DNA of 64,000 nucleotides from Hazenella coriacea (GCF_004341825.1 NZ_SMAG01000003.1:186001-250000), one strand, 5' to 3'; shown: positions 55,017-63,980, counted from the first letter of the stretch. Numbers and translations are program-made. The notes: generated by a model not told the origin, from the letters alone.

Positions 55017-55391
55017 TTGAAAAGGGAAAAAAATTTAGAATCATTAGTCGGCCAGTTTGTAGTTGTTCGCACACGGTTAAGAACATTTATCGGATGTTTA
55101 GTTCAAGTCACCCCCAAACGAATAGTTCTACGTATTTGGAATGGACGATCTTTTGTGCTGATTCGAATCCCTCGCATAACCATTAAAGAAGTTTTCAGAT
55201 TTCCTTGTGGACCGCTAGGTGCAAGATTTGTGGTTGTAAAACTAAAAAATGGCATCTCTCTTGTTGGATGTCAGATCATTACAGCACCAAGCCGCACCAT
55301 TTTATTAACTGTTTTTGTTAGAGGTAGATTCGTAACCATTAGAATTCGAAAGAGTGCTATTAGAAGTATCATTCCATTTCCATGTCCCTAA
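55017..55391 (+). CDS. Internally duplicated beta-rich basic protein (DUF2642-like)
   Basis: A 124-residue, strongly basic protein made of two homologous halves, each ending in FPC: about residues 10-66 (GQFVVVRTRLRTFIGCLVQV...IRIPRITIKEVFRFPC) and 67-124 (ARFVVVKLKNGISLVGCQII...IRIRKSAIRSIIPFPC). The pattern of short beta strands with a mid G-C and an IRI segment recalls DUF2642-type spore coat-associated proteins, a tentative link. TTG 55017 lies 8 nt after GGGAGG. Monocistronic with a strong terminator. Confidence 0.65.
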   Translation: MKREKNLESLVGQFVVVRTRLRTFIGCLVQVTPKRIVLRIWNGRSFVLIRIPRITIKEVFRFPCGPLGARFVVVKLKNGISLVGCQIITAPSRTILLTVFVRGRFVTIRIRKSAIRSIIPFPCP

Positions 55392-55407
55392 TAAGAATTA
55401 AATAAAA

Positions 55408-55449
55408 ATAAGCCAGCCTTTCCTTTGATGGAAAGGCTGGCTTATTCTA
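55408..55449 (+). terminator. Terminator after the duplicated basic protein gene
   Basis: AATAAGCCAGCCTTTCC / GGAAAGGCTGGCTTATT, a 17-bp perfect stem followed by CTATTT. Confidence 0.9.
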
Positions 55450-55600
55450 TTTCGATGACCCATTACTTACCTTTGGTTTCTTTCATCAAACTTTCTTCAA
55501 TCTTTCCATTTACTATTTATATCAAACGGAAAGAATCAAGAACCTTCATTCTCACAACTCTTTTACCTAGTACCATTGATTCTTATGAGGAGGAGAAATC

Positions 55601-57073
55601 ATGTTTAAGCAAAAACGGGTTTCGATGAGTATTATTTTGTTGTTAGGATTATCTGCCTGTACCCCACTAAATGAATCAATTGATGAAAATAAAGAAGTCC
55701 AACTACCTGAAAAAACTTATACTCAAAAAATCGTTCACTCCCCACAAGTGAAAGAAAATGGAATTTTTTATGAGATTACAGCACAACAGTCTGAGCTAGA
55801 AGTGGCTCCAGGTGTAAAAATACCTGTTTATACTTACAACAACCAAGTCCCAGGACAAGAAATCCGCGTCAAACAAGGTCAAATAGTAAACATTCGCTTA
55901 AAAAATCAGTTACCTGAACCCGTTACCATTCATTGGCATGGTTATCCTGTTCCCAATGCCATGGACGGTGTTCCTGGAATGACACAAAACAGTATTCAAC
56001 CCAGTGAATATTTTACGTATCAATTTAAAGCAACAGTTCCAGGAACTTATTGGTACCATTCTCATCATAAAAGCGCTGAACAGGTAGATAAAGGGTTATA
56101 TGGAGCATTAATTGTAGAAGGTAACCAAGAAGAGAAAGCAGACCGTGACTACACGATGATTTTAGATGAAATGAAAAGTGATGGATCTCATGGTGGTCAT
56201 GGTATGGGTGGAGGACACATGGGTGGCATGGATTACGATTTATTTACGGTTAATGGTCAATCTGGTAAGCAAATACCTGCTTATATCATGAAAACGGGGG
56301 AAAAAGTTCGGCTCCGTTTGATCAATGCTGGTTACTTTACTCATTATATCAACTTCGGTTCATTAGATTATAAAGTCGTGGCTTTAGATGGACAGAAACT
56401 TACCAAGCCCCTGTCTGGGAAAGATGAACTCCTTCCCATTGGTCCTGGAGAACGATATGAGATTGAGTTTACAGCTCCAGACCAAAGTTTGATCGCTAAA
56501 GATCAATTGGATCATTCCGCAGCCTCAGGACTGCAGATCCCCTTAAAAAACTTATCTTCGAAAAAAGTAGAACAACCGATAAAATGGAACAAAATCTTTA
56601 CCATTGGGGAAAAAACAACACAAACCAAACGCTCTTCTCTGAAAAAAGAACGTTATGACAAAGAATATGTAATGTCTCTTAACCACGGTATGAGTCAAAA
56701 TGGAGTTGTATATACCATCAATGGTAAAACTTATCCCAATACAGATCCCTTAACAGTAAAAAAGGGAGATTTGGTTAAAGTTACTCTCCAAAATGATGAT
56801 CCTATGCATGACCATCCCATGCATTTACACGGGCATGAGTTCCAAATATTAAGTAAGGATGGGAAAGATTTAGCCGATCAGTCCATCTATAAAGACACAT
56901 TATTACTGAAACCAAGGGAAAAATATGAGGTGGCCTTTATTGCAAACAATACTGGAGATTGGATGTTCCATTGTCATGAACTTCATCATGCTGCAAGTGG
57001 AATGACAACCACAGTTCACTATGAAGGCTACCAAATACCGTCTGGAATTGATCCAAACGTTCAAGCTGAGTAA
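55601..57073 (+). CDS. Multicopper oxidase lipoprotein
   Basis: A 490-residue laccase/CueO-type multicopper oxidase, exported and lipid-anchored: the signal sequence ends in the lipobox LSAC at about residues 17-20. Copper ligands are HWHG, WYHSHH, HPMHLHGHEF and HCHELHHAASGM, where the last supplies type 1 and trinuclear ligands plus the axial Met. A Gly/His/Met-rich insert (GGHGMGGGHMGGM) near residue 205 resembles the Met-rich copper-binding insert of CueO. It should oxidise Cu(I) or phenolics outside the membrane. ATG 55601 follows GAGGAGG. First gene of a probable five-gene redox/copper cluster. Confidence 0.93.
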   Translation: MFKQKRVSMSIILLLGLSACTPLNESIDENKEVQLPEKTYTQKIVHSPQVKENGIFYEITAQQSELEVAPGVKIPVYTYNNQVPGQEIRVKQGQIVNIRLKNQLPEPVTIHWHGYPVPNAMDGVPGMTQNSIQPSEYFTYQFKATVPGTYWYHSHHKSAEQVDKGLYGALIVEGNQEEKADRDYTMILDEMKSDGSHGGHGMGGGHMGGMDYDLFTVNGQSGKQIPAYIMKTGEKVRLRLINAGYFTHYINFGSLDYKVVALDGQKLTKPLSGKDELLPIGPGERYEIEFTAPDQSLIAKDQLDHSAASGLQIPLKNLSSKKVEQPIKWNKIFTIGEKTTQTKRSSLKKERYDKEYVMSLNHGMSQNGVVYTINGKTYPNTDPLTVKKGDLVKVTLQNDDPMHDHPMHLHGHEFQILSKDGKDLADQSIYKDTLLLKPREKYEVAFIANNTGDWMFHCHELHHAASGMTTTVHYEGYQIPSGIDPNVQAE

Positions 57074-57097
57074 ATTATCAAAAAGGGGAACAAAGAT

Positions 57098-57337
57098 ATG
57101 ATGCATTATGGATTTGGTGGTTTCGGGATGTTTCTATGGATGATCCTTCAATGGGGCATTCTTCTTGGTGGTATTTATCTTATCATTCGTTGGGTACGAG
57201 CAGAGTCTCCGCATTCGAAAAAAAAAGAGAAAGCCATTGAAATTATTCGTGAACGATATGCCAAAGGAGAACTTTCCGAAGAAGAATACCTAAAGATGCA
57301 TGACATTTTAAGTAAAGGGATGGATCATGAAAAATAA
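57098..57337 (+). CDS. SHOCT-domain small membrane protein
   Basis: A 79-residue protein with one N-terminal transmembrane segment (FGMFLWMILQWGILLGGIYLII) and a C-terminal SHOCT motif (ERYAKGELSEEEYLKMHDIL). Such proteins are common beside copper and efflux genes, but their role is unknown. It begins about 25 nt after the oxidase stop and overlaps the response regulator start by 11 nt, consistent with one operon. Confidence 0.85.
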   Translation: MMHYGFGGFGMFLWMILQWGILLGGIYLIIRWVRAESPHSKKKEKAIEIIRERYAKGELSEEEYLKMHDILSKGMDHEK

Positions 57338-58028
57338 TGTACGAATATTAATCGTAGATGATGAAGAACCGATGCGGCGTCTTCTATCCTATCATCTTCA
57401 ACAAGCGGGCTATGAAACCGAAGAAGCTGATTCAGGAAAAGAAGCCATCTTAAAAGTTAGTCAACATCAATATCAATGTATTCTTTTAGATATTATGATG
57501 CCTGTCATTGATGGCTGGCAAACATGTTATCAAATTAGAGAAATTTCTTCAGTTCCTGTCATTATGCTGACAGCAAGAGACCATCTTACTGACAAGGTGA
57601 AAGGTCTACAAATCGGGGCAGATGATTATATTACCAAGCCTTTTAATAAAGAAGAACTATTAGCGAGGGTCCATGCCGTACTTCGCCGTAATCAACAAGT
57701 GCTGACTGCTCACATTGAGAGCCAAACGGGGGTTCTTTCTCATCGCGGAATCCACTTACACCCTAAGCAGCGTGAGGTATTTTTTCAAGAACAATTGCTG
57801 ATGTTAACTCGTACTGAATATGAGATGTTACATCTTTTTTTGAAACACCCTGGACGAGTATTTAGTCGTGAGGATCTACTTGCCCTTATTTGGTCAGACC
57901 TTGAGATTGAAGATTTTAGAACCGTAGACTCTCATATCAAAAATTTACGTGAAAAATTACGAATTGCAGGGGCTCTCGCTCACGATATTATTAAAACTAT
58001 TTGGGGAGTAGGGTATAAACTGCAATGA
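57327..58028 (+). CDS. OmpR/PhoB-family response regulator (first pair)
   Basis: A 233-residue regulator. The receiver domain has acidic residues DDEE, the phospho-acceptor in CILLDIMMP (about residue 52), Thr in VIMLTARD and Lys in ITKPF. The C-terminal winged helix contains RTEYEMLHLFLKHPGRVFSRE, VDSHIKNLREKL and the closing IWGVGYKL. It overlaps the kinase gene by 4 nt (ATGA). Likely responds to copper or envelope redox stress by context. Confidence 0.95.
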   Translation: MKNNVRILIVDDEEPMRRLLSYHLQQAGYETEEADSGKEAILKVSQHQYQCILLDIMMPVIDGWQTCYQIREISSVPVIMLTARDHLTDKVKGLQIGADDYITKPFNKEELLARVHAVLRRNQQVLTAHIESQTGVLSHRGIHLHPKQREVFFQEQLLMLTRTEYEMLHLFLKHPGRVFSREDLLALIWSDLEIEDFRTVDSHIKNLREKLRIAGALAHDIIKTIWGVGYKLQ

Positions 58029-59437
58029 AGAAAATATCTTTACTAAAGCGTTTGAGAACACGGGTTTCTTTCCAACTGGGGCTCTTATTAATTTCTGTTT
58101 TTACCCTAGTTCTATTTTCCATCGGAAATATTATATACTCATTGTTCCTCAATTTTTATCTATCTCATATCACCACTGAGTTACTCAAACAAAGTCATAA
58201 TCATGCCTTTGTTCTTAGTGATCATTTTACAACAACGACCATTGATCATGTGATATTGATGGAAAAAGATGCAAAGAATATGGTAGTTGTTTTAGACCAC
58301 CAAGGGAACATTTTAGGTACTTCAAAAGAAGTCACACCTGTACACCAAAACTACTTGACTACAGCCCAACAAAAAGGGAATGAAGAGCAAACACTAGAGA
58401 CAAATTGGGATAAAGAACCTTTCTTAGTGGTGAGCTCTCCAATTTTACAAAAAGACCAACGTCTAGGAACTGTCATGATGTTTAGCCCGACTGAACCGAT
58501 TCGAGAGGCAGTTCTCATTTTACGCTGGATGTTGTTGGTGACTGGGATCATCACCTTATTACTAGTAGCTGGAATTTTAGGGATCATTTCTCGTATGATT
58601 GTTCGTCCGTTAATTGAAATGAAGCAAATGACTGAGGAAATCGCTCAAGGAAATTACTCGAGAAATTTACCTGTAAAGGGACAAGATGAAGTAGCACAAC
58701 TCGCTCGATCCATTAACCATATGTCGCGTGAAATTCAATATTATCAGCAGCAACGGAATGAGTTTCTTGCAGATATCAGTCATGAACTCCGCACCCCTTT
58801 AACCTATTTAAAAGGGTATTCTGAGATTCTACTTCATCCCATGAAGTCTGAGAGTGAACGACATCAATATGCTCAAATTATCTTTGAGCAAACTAACCGT
58901 CTGCAACGATTGGTTCAAGACTTATTTGATTTAGCTCGTATTGAGCGTGGAGATTTTTCACTACACCTTGAAAAAATTCAGCTTGTAGATGTCATGACTC
59001 AAACATTATCTTTGGTTGAGATTTCTATGGAAGACAAAGAGATTCAACTAAATTTCTATCTTTCTAATTCTGAGGAGTCCATCTATATCAAAGGTGATCA
59101 GGAACGATTGGGTCAAGTTTTTCTTAACATTTTAGAAAATGCTCGTAAATATACTCCTAGAGGCGGGAAAATTTCGGTCTATATCAAACGACAGAATGGG
59201 CATGCAGTTGTAGAAATTGCGGATACAGGCCCAGGCATTCCACAAGCGGACCTTCCTCGTTTAACAGAACGATTATATCGAGTAGAAAAATCACGCTCCC
59301 TCAAAACAGGTGGAACCGGATTGGGTTTAACAATCGTTAAAGAAATAGTGACATTGCATCAAGGTACATTTCAAATTCACAGCATAGAAGGAGAGGGAAG
59401 TGTATTCACTATACAATTTCCCATCCTCGATTCTTAA
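58025..59437 (+). CDS. Sensor histidine kinase (first pair)
   Basis: A 470-residue membrane kinase. Two transmembrane helices (about residues 15-37 and 165-190) enclose an extracytoplasmic sensor of about 125 residues. Then come HAMP (VRPLIEMKQMTEEIAQGNY), the H-box DISHELRTPLTYLKGY (His at about 256), N-box FLNILENARKYTP, G1 EIADTGPGIP, F-box and G2 GGTGLGLTIVKEI. All catalytic boxes are intact. Starts inside the regulator stop. Terminator follows. Confidence 0.95.
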   Translation: MKKISLLKRLRTRVSFQLGLLLISVFTLVLFSIGNIIYSLFLNFYLSHITTELLKQSHNHAFVLSDHFTTTTIDHVILMEKDAKNMVVVLDHQGNILGTSKEVTPVHQNYLTTAQQKGNEEQTLETNWDKEPFLVVSSPILQKDQRLGTVMMFSPTEPIREAVLILRWMLLVTGIITLLLVAGILGIISRMIVRPLIEMKQMTEEIAQGNYSRNLPVKGQDEVAQLARSINHMSREIQYYQQQRNEFLADISHELRTPLTYLKGYSEILLHPMKSESERHQYAQIIFEQTNRLQRLVQDLFDLARIERGDFSLHLEKIQLVDVMTQTLSLVEISMEDKEIQLNFYLSNSEESIYIKGDQERLGQVFLNILENARKYTPRGGKISVYIKRQNGHAVVEIADTGPGIPQADLPRLTERLYRVEKSRSLKTGGTGLGLTIVKEIVTLHQGTFQIHSIEGEGSVFTIQFPILDS

Positions 59438-59445
59438 CTGTAATC

Positions 59446-59492
59446 TCTTTGAAAGACGGTGAATGCCGAATTTCAAAGAGACTTTCTTTTTT
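59446..59492 (+). terminator. Terminator after the first kinase gene
   Basis: TCTCTTTGAAA / TTTCAAAGAGA stem followed by CTTTCTTTTTTC. Confidence 0.85.
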
Positions 59493-59713
59493 CTTTAGAT
59501 ACTTCCGATCTGCTTGATCTGGAGCTAATTTTCATCCTATATATACTATCCTATCCGGTTATTAGGGACATACCTAACTGGTATACCATACAGCAATCTT
59601 CTCCATCATTTCTCCATATTCAATCTTTATTCTAATCATAAGCTTGACTAATACAAATAGACTTCATCATGGAGTCCACACTGGATATAATCACTGATCT
59701 GAAAGGAGATATT

Positions 59714-60424
59714 ATGCAAGATCTCACTATTTTCTTTGCTTTTGCAGCGGGTCTCATCTCCTTTTTTTCACCTTGTATTTTTCCCCTCATCCCTGTCTAT
59801 GTCTCGCAATTGACAGGTGGGGAGTTCTCTGAAGGTAAAATCAATGTTGAAAAAAAGGTTATACTTAGCCGCTCCATATTTTTCGTTCTCGGATTTAGCT
59901 TCATCTTTATCCTACTAGGTGCTTCTGCAAGTGCAATGGGACAATTTTTATCCAATCAACGTGAGGTGATCGAAAAGTTCGGGGGAATTCTCGTCATCAT
60001 CTTCGGATTACAAATGACAGGATTGATTCAACTTCGCTTTTTGATGAAAGAAAAGCGCTGGCTTCCCCAAATGAAACAAAAAGGGGGAATCACTTCTCTT
60101 CTAATGGGAATCGCTTTTGGTGCTGGTTGGACTCCCTGTGTAGGACTTGCTTTATCCTCCATCTTACTGATGGCTAGCTCGAGTGAAACTGTTTATTCTG
60201 GTATGTTGTACTTACTGATCTATTCCTTAGGGTTAGCCATTCCTTTTATAGCCCTTTCGTTCCTCCTTACTTACACTCTGACTACAGTTAAAAAAATGAA
60301 TCGCTATCTTCCAGTTGTCTCTAAAGTCGGTGGATGGATCTTAATCATCATGGGATTCCTTCTATTTACAGATCAAATGACTCAAATCACCGCTTGGTTA
60401 GCTAAATACTCTTATACATGGTAG
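59714..60424 (+). CDS. ccdA: CcdA/DsbD-like thiol electron carrier membrane protein
   Basis: A 236-residue six-TM protein that passes electrons from cytoplasmic thioredoxin to extracytoplasmic thioredoxin-like proteins. The two conserved cysteine sites are FFSPCIFPLIP near residue 20 and GAGWTPCVGLAL near residue 136. ATG 59714 follows AAAGGAG, and the ORF back to 59669 is not needed. Its stop abuts the thioredoxin-like gene, so the two are coupled. It probably reduces the downstream TlpA-like proteins. Confidence 0.92.
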   Translation: MQDLTIFFAFAAGLISFFSPCIFPLIPVYVSQLTGGEFSEGKINVEKKVILSRSIFFVLGFSFIFILLGASASAMGQFLSNQREVIEKFGGILVIIFGLQMTGLIQLRFLMKEKRWLPQMKQKGGITSLLMGIAFGAGWTPCVGLALSSILLMASSSETVYSGMLYLLIYSLGLAIPFIALSFLLTYTLTTVKKMNRYLPVVSKVGGWILIIMGFLLFTDQMTQITAWLAKYSYTW

Positions 60425-60433
60425 GTGGAAGAA

Positions 60434-61003
60434 ATGAAAAAAATCTTAATCAGTCTGGTATTATTGGGTTTGATTGGCTGGGGTGTGTATGACCTTTACT
60501 TTCAGGAAAAAAAGGCTCCATCTAAGCCCACACAAGTACAACAAAAACAACCAGCTCCAGCTACAACTGAGTTCCCTAACGAACAACTCCCTTTAGCTCC
60601 TGACTTCACTTTGAAAACATTAGAAGGCAAAGAAGTGACACTCTCTGAATTACGTGGTAAAAAAGTCATGCTTAACTTCTGGGCGACATGGTGTCCCCCT
60701 TGCCGAGCTGAAATGCCTGATATGGAAAAGTTTTATAAAGAGTACAAAGGGAAAAATGTAGAAATCCTTGCGATTAATTTTACGACCGCAGAAAAGAGCC
60801 ACAAAGATGTGGAGAAGTTCGTCAAGGAATTCGGACTTACATTTCCTGTTGTGTTAGACGAAAAAAATATAGTTAATGACATTTATCAACCTCAGGGCAT
60901 TCCAAATAGTTTCTTCATTGACAGCAAAGGAGTCGCTCAATACCACATCATCGGTCCAATGACCTACGATTCGCTTGTAGAAAGGATCAACTCCATCGAC
61001 TAG
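60434..61003 (+). CDS. Membrane-anchored TlpA/ResA-like thioredoxin (first)
   Basis: A 189-residue extracytoplasmic thiol-disulfide oxidoreductase with one N-terminal anchor (about residues 3-20), a Pro/Gln-rich linker and an AhpC-TSA/TlpA domain: APDFTLKTLEGKEVTLSELRGK, the active site WATWCPPCRAEMPD, cis-Pro region QGIPNSFFID. The CPPC site and pairing with CcdA suggest a cytochrome c maturation or copper-site thiol role (ResA-like). ATG 60434 is preceded by AGGTGG. Confidence 0.93.
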   Translation: MKKILISLVLLGLIGWGVYDLYFQEKKAPSKPTQVQQKQPAPATTEFPNEQLPLAPDFTLKTLEGKEVTLSELRGKKVMLNFWATWCPPCRAEMPDMEKFYKEYKGKNVEILAINFTTAEKSHKDVEKFVKEFGLTFPVVLDEKNIVNDIYQPQGIPNSFFIDSKGVAQYHIIGPMTYDSLVERINSID

Positions 61004-61012
61004 GAGGTTGAG

Positions 61013-61705
61013 ATGAATACCACCGGAAAGTCTATCTTGATTGTTGAAGATGATGAAAAGATTCGACAGCTCATCAAAATCTATCTTGAAAGAGAGGGTT
61101 ATGAAGTTTTTGAAGCTGAGGATGGAAAACAAGCACTCCATGCTTTTCAGAAAATCGATCCTTGCTTTGCCATTCTAGATATTATGCTACCTGAGAAAAG
61201 TGGTTGGGAAGTTTGTCAAGCCATCCGGAAAGATTTTAAAAGTGATATCCCGATCATTATGGTCACTGCTTTAGTTAATGAAGAAGACCGGATCAAAGGG
61301 TTAAAAGAAGGAGCTGACGATTACGTCACCAAACCATTTAGCCCACAAGAATTGGTCGCTCGCGTCGAAACTGTTTTACGTCGAACCGCCCATCGTTGTA
61401 GTAAAATTACGTATCGAGGGCTGACATTGAAACCATTTAAAAAAATCGCTTCACTTCATGGAGAAGCATTAGCACTCACCCAAAATGAATTTACTTTGTT
61501 GTATGCTTTCATGCGTCATCCTAATCAGATTCTTACAAGAGATCAATTACTCATCGAACTTTATCCACATGATGAAAAAATGGTCTCTGAGCGTACCATC
61601 GATACTCACATCAAAAATCTGCGGTCTAAAATAGAGGGAGAAGCCAATGATCATCCGTTCATTGAGACAATTCGCGGAATGGGCTACCGTTTTCAAGCCT
61701 TTTAA
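61013..61705 (+). CDS. OmpR/PhoB-family response regulator (second pair)
   Basis: A 230-residue regulator with the acidic patch EDDE, phospho-acceptor CFAILDIMLPE (about residue 55), Thr in IIMVTAL and Lys in VTKPF, and a winged-helix output domain ending ETIRGMGYRFQAF. ATG 61013 follows AGGAGG. It lies 9 nt after the thioredoxin-like gene. Its 3' end overlaps the second kinase start by 59 nt. Confidence 0.94.
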   Translation: MNTTGKSILIVEDDEKIRQLIKIYLEREGYEVFEAEDGKQALHAFQKIDPCFAILDIMLPEKSGWEVCQAIRKDFKSDIPIIMVTALVNEEDRIKGLKEGADDYVTKPFSPQELVARVETVLRRTAHRCSKITYRGLTLKPFKKIASLHGEALALTQNEFTLLYAFMRHPNQILTRDQLLIELYPHDEKMVSERTIDTHIKNLRSKIEGEANDHPFIETIRGMGYRFQAF

Positions 61706-62648
61706 AAAGCGGGCCAACCATCAGCCTGATCGGCTTCTGATTGTTCATTTTCTAATGATCAGTTTCGTTCTTTTCATTTTTGGTATCTCTCTAAAAGAAA
61801 TGGCCTGTTCTCTCGTCGCACATGGATTGGGGCAAGAGAGTCCCTTTTTTATTAAGTTTCAACAGACATTAAACGTTTATCTATTTCATCTCTTGACCAT
61901 CACTTTTCTAGTCATAGGTGTTCCTTATTATTTCTGGGTGCGGAAGTCGATCAAAAAAAGTCCACCACCACCAGATCATCCCCCAGATCCCAAACAATCC
62001 AAGTGGTTGCAGTCCTTTTCCCATGAATTACGAACACCCATCACGACGATTCATGGGTACTTAGAAGCTCTTCATGATGGTGTGATTGAAGCAAATCCCC
62101 AGCTATACGAATCACTTCATCAAGAGTCCAAAAGGGTTGTTCAACTGATCGAAAAGATGAATCAATTACAATTGTGGCAAACTAAAGGCGTTCCTATTCA
62201 TGAAAACAGTAATATCCATGATATACTGGTACAGGTATATCACCAACTAGCAGAATCAGCTAGAAAAAAAGGGGTATCTATCACTCTTCGCATGGAACAA
62301 GGAGTCGTCACAGGAGCTAAAGAAAGTTGGACCATGGTATTTGAAGAGTTAATCCAGAATGCAATTCAATTTCATCGGGGAAAAAAGATATGGGTGACGG
62401 GTAAAATAGAAGATAAGTTTTATGTGATGAATATAAAAGGGAAGGGAAAATATATCCCCCAAGAAGAGCTTAACCTGATTTTCGATGAATTTTATCGTCC
62501 TGATCCATCGAGAAATCGAAAAACAGGTGGATTAGGACTGGGCTTAGCCATTGTAGAGCAAGTAGTTATCGCTCATGGTGGAAACATAACGGTTCAATCA
62601 GATGGTGAGTTTCACCAATTCCGTGTTTTCATTCCACATCATCATTAA
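61647..62648 (+). CDS. Histidine kinase with degenerate G1 box (second pair)
   Basis: A 333-residue kinase with two membrane segments (about residues 32-50 and 78-98) and a very short external loop. It has no HAMP or PAS domain. A proline-rich stretch (KKSPPPPDHPPDP) precedes the H-box SFSHELRTPITTIHGYLEAL. N-box is FEELIQNAIQFH. The G1 box reads KGKGK instead of DxGxG. F-box and G2 (GGLGLGLAIVEQV) are preserved. ATG 61647 has a good GGGAG and overlaps the regulator. Catalytic capacity is uncertain. Confidence 0.88.
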   Translation: MIIRSLRQFAEWATVFKPFKKRANHQPDRLLIVHFLMISFVLFIFGISLKEMACSLVAHGLGQESPFFIKFQQTLNVYLFHLLTITFLVIGVPYYFWVRKSIKKSPPPPDHPPDPKQSKWLQSFSHELRTPITTIHGYLEALHDGVIEANPQLYESLHQESKRVVQLIEKMNQLQLWQTKGVPIHENSNIHDILVQVYHQLAESARKKGVSITLRMEQGVVTGAKESWTMVFEELIQNAIQFHRGKKIWVTGKIEDKFYVMNIKGKGKYIPQEELNLIFDEFYRPDPSRNRKTGGLGLGLAIVEQVVIAHGGNITVQSDGEFHQFRVFIPHHH

Positions 62649-62673
62649 TAGAGAAATGGAGTTTTATCCTACC

Positions 62674-63198
62674 ATGAGGAAATATCGTTTTGTAATTTTG
62701 GCTGGGTTATTGGTTCTTCTTGTCCTTTCATTTGTTTATCGACAAGAAAGCCAATCCAATACACCCACAATTCCTGAGAAGGGATATCAGGCACCCTTGT
62801 TTCAACTTGAAGACCTGAATGGTAAAACCTATGATCTATCTTCTTTGAAAGGCAAAATCGTATTCATTAACTTTTGGGCTACGTGGTGTCCTCCATGTCG
62901 TGCCGAGACTCCTGATCTGGTACAGCTCCATGGAAAGTATAAAGATCAAGTCGTTTTTCTCGGCATCAATGCAACAAAGGTAGATGATCCTGATCAGGTA
63001 CAAAAATTTGTTGAGCAATATAAAGTCAACTATCCAGTTTTACTCGATCCATCTGGAAAAGTGGTAAATCAATATCGAGTTCACTCCTATCCAACTAGCT
63101 ATATCATTGATTCACAAGGTGTCATCGTATACAAAAAAACAGGTGTGATCCCCCCATCCGAGTTCGAAAAAATGATTGAACCCCTGATCAAAAAGTAA
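62674..63198 (+). CDS. Membrane-anchored TlpA/ResA-like thioredoxin (second)
   Basis: A protein of about 174 residues with an N-terminal anchor (FVILAGLLVLLVLSFVY), then APLFQLEDLNGKTYDLSSLKGK, active site WATWCPPCRAETPD, INATKVDD and SYPTSYIIDSQG. It is closely related to ResA-type oxidoreductases and to the first copy at 60434. Start ATG 62674 is chosen. ATG 62656 is in frame, and the longer ORF from 62602 overlaps the kinase. Confidence 0.9.
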   Translation: MRKYRFVILAGLLVLLVLSFVYRQESQSNTPTIPEKGYQAPLFQLEDLNGKTYDLSSLKGKIVFINFWATWCPPCRAETPDLVQLHGKYKDQVVFLGINATKVDDPDQVQKFVEQYKVNYPVLLDPSGKVVNQYRVHSYPTSYIIDSQGVIVYKKTGVIPPSEFEKMIEPLIKK

Positions 63199-63212
63199 AA
63201 GGAAGGTTAGAG

Positions 63213-63932
63213 ATGTTTGAACCCACAGAAGGTCTTTATATAGGGATTACAACAGTTCCAATCTCGATCGTTAGCTATATCATAGCTTTTATAGCACTAT
63301 CTTTGATCCTGTCTCGCTCTGAAGACGGGAAACAGTTTGTAGACAAAATGGTCTCCGTCCTCCTCATCGGAATCTTAACCTATAAATTTTGGTTTATCAT
63401 CGAGCAACCTAGTATTTTGTTTAAGCAACCTCTAGAAATTCTCATGTATAGTGGAGGTGCTTACGCTTGGGAAGCCACTATCCTCTTATGCGGGGCTTGG
63501 CTCTCTTATCAAATTTGGAAAGAAGCACCTTCAAATCGATGGAGATTGATCCAACGCATACTCTTCGCCTTTATCATTGTTCGAGTTAGTTATTCTTTGT
63601 TAATTAAAGATTATGGGTCTCCTAGTAGCGGGTGGGGATGGAGGTTGGATGATCAAACCTATCTTCCTACCAATCTCTTTTTACTCGTTGGATACCTATT
63701 ACTCCTCCTTAGCTTTTATGTATTGCGTAAAAAACTAAGCTTTAACAAAGATCAAATAAGCTTCTGGTTGATTGGAATTAGCATCATCGAACTAGTCGTG
63801 AGGGGTTTCAAGCCACAATTAGATCACCTATGGATGAATATAGGGACTCTTGATATCCTCTATATTGTAACTTTACTGATCGGTGTTTACTTCCTTCTAT
63901 TTCGTCAACCTGATCCCATCCATAAAACATGA
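63213..63932 (+). CDS. Seven-TM membrane protein of unknown function
   Basis: A 239-residue polytopic protein with about seven hydrophobic segments. Its general outline resembles Lgt-like membrane proteins, but the Lgt signature is absent and I do not assign it. A conserved-looking acidic/aromatic pair (YSGGAYAWEATI) lies at about residues 80-91. It starts 15 nt after the second thioredoxin-like gene (GGAAGG upstream) and ends the cluster. A membrane partner of the thiol system is a possible role, inferred from position only. Confidence 0.65.
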   Translation: MFEPTEGLYIGITTVPISIVSYIIAFIALSLILSRSEDGKQFVDKMVSVLLIGILTYKFWFIIEQPSILFKQPLEILMYSGGAYAWEATILLCGAWLSYQIWKEAPSNRWRLIQRILFAFIIVRVSYSLLIKDYGSPSSGWGWRLDDQTYLPTNLFLLVGYLLLLLSFYVLRKKLSFNKDQISFWLIGISIIELVVRGFKPQLDHLWMNIGTLDILYIVTLLIGVYFLLFRQPDPIHKT

Positions 63933-63941
63933 ACATAATTA

Positions 63942-63980
63942 AAGCCACAATAGGATCTCCATTCTAATTGTGGCTTCTCT
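63942..63980 (+). terminator. Terminator after the redox cluster
   Basis: AAGCCACAAT / ATTGTGGCTT arms followed by CTCTTTAT. Confidence 0.85.

Noticed and set aside
55425-55628. 67-codon ORF between the terminator and the oxidase gene
   Set aside because: It begins within the terminator and overlaps the start of the oxidase without a ribosome binding site.
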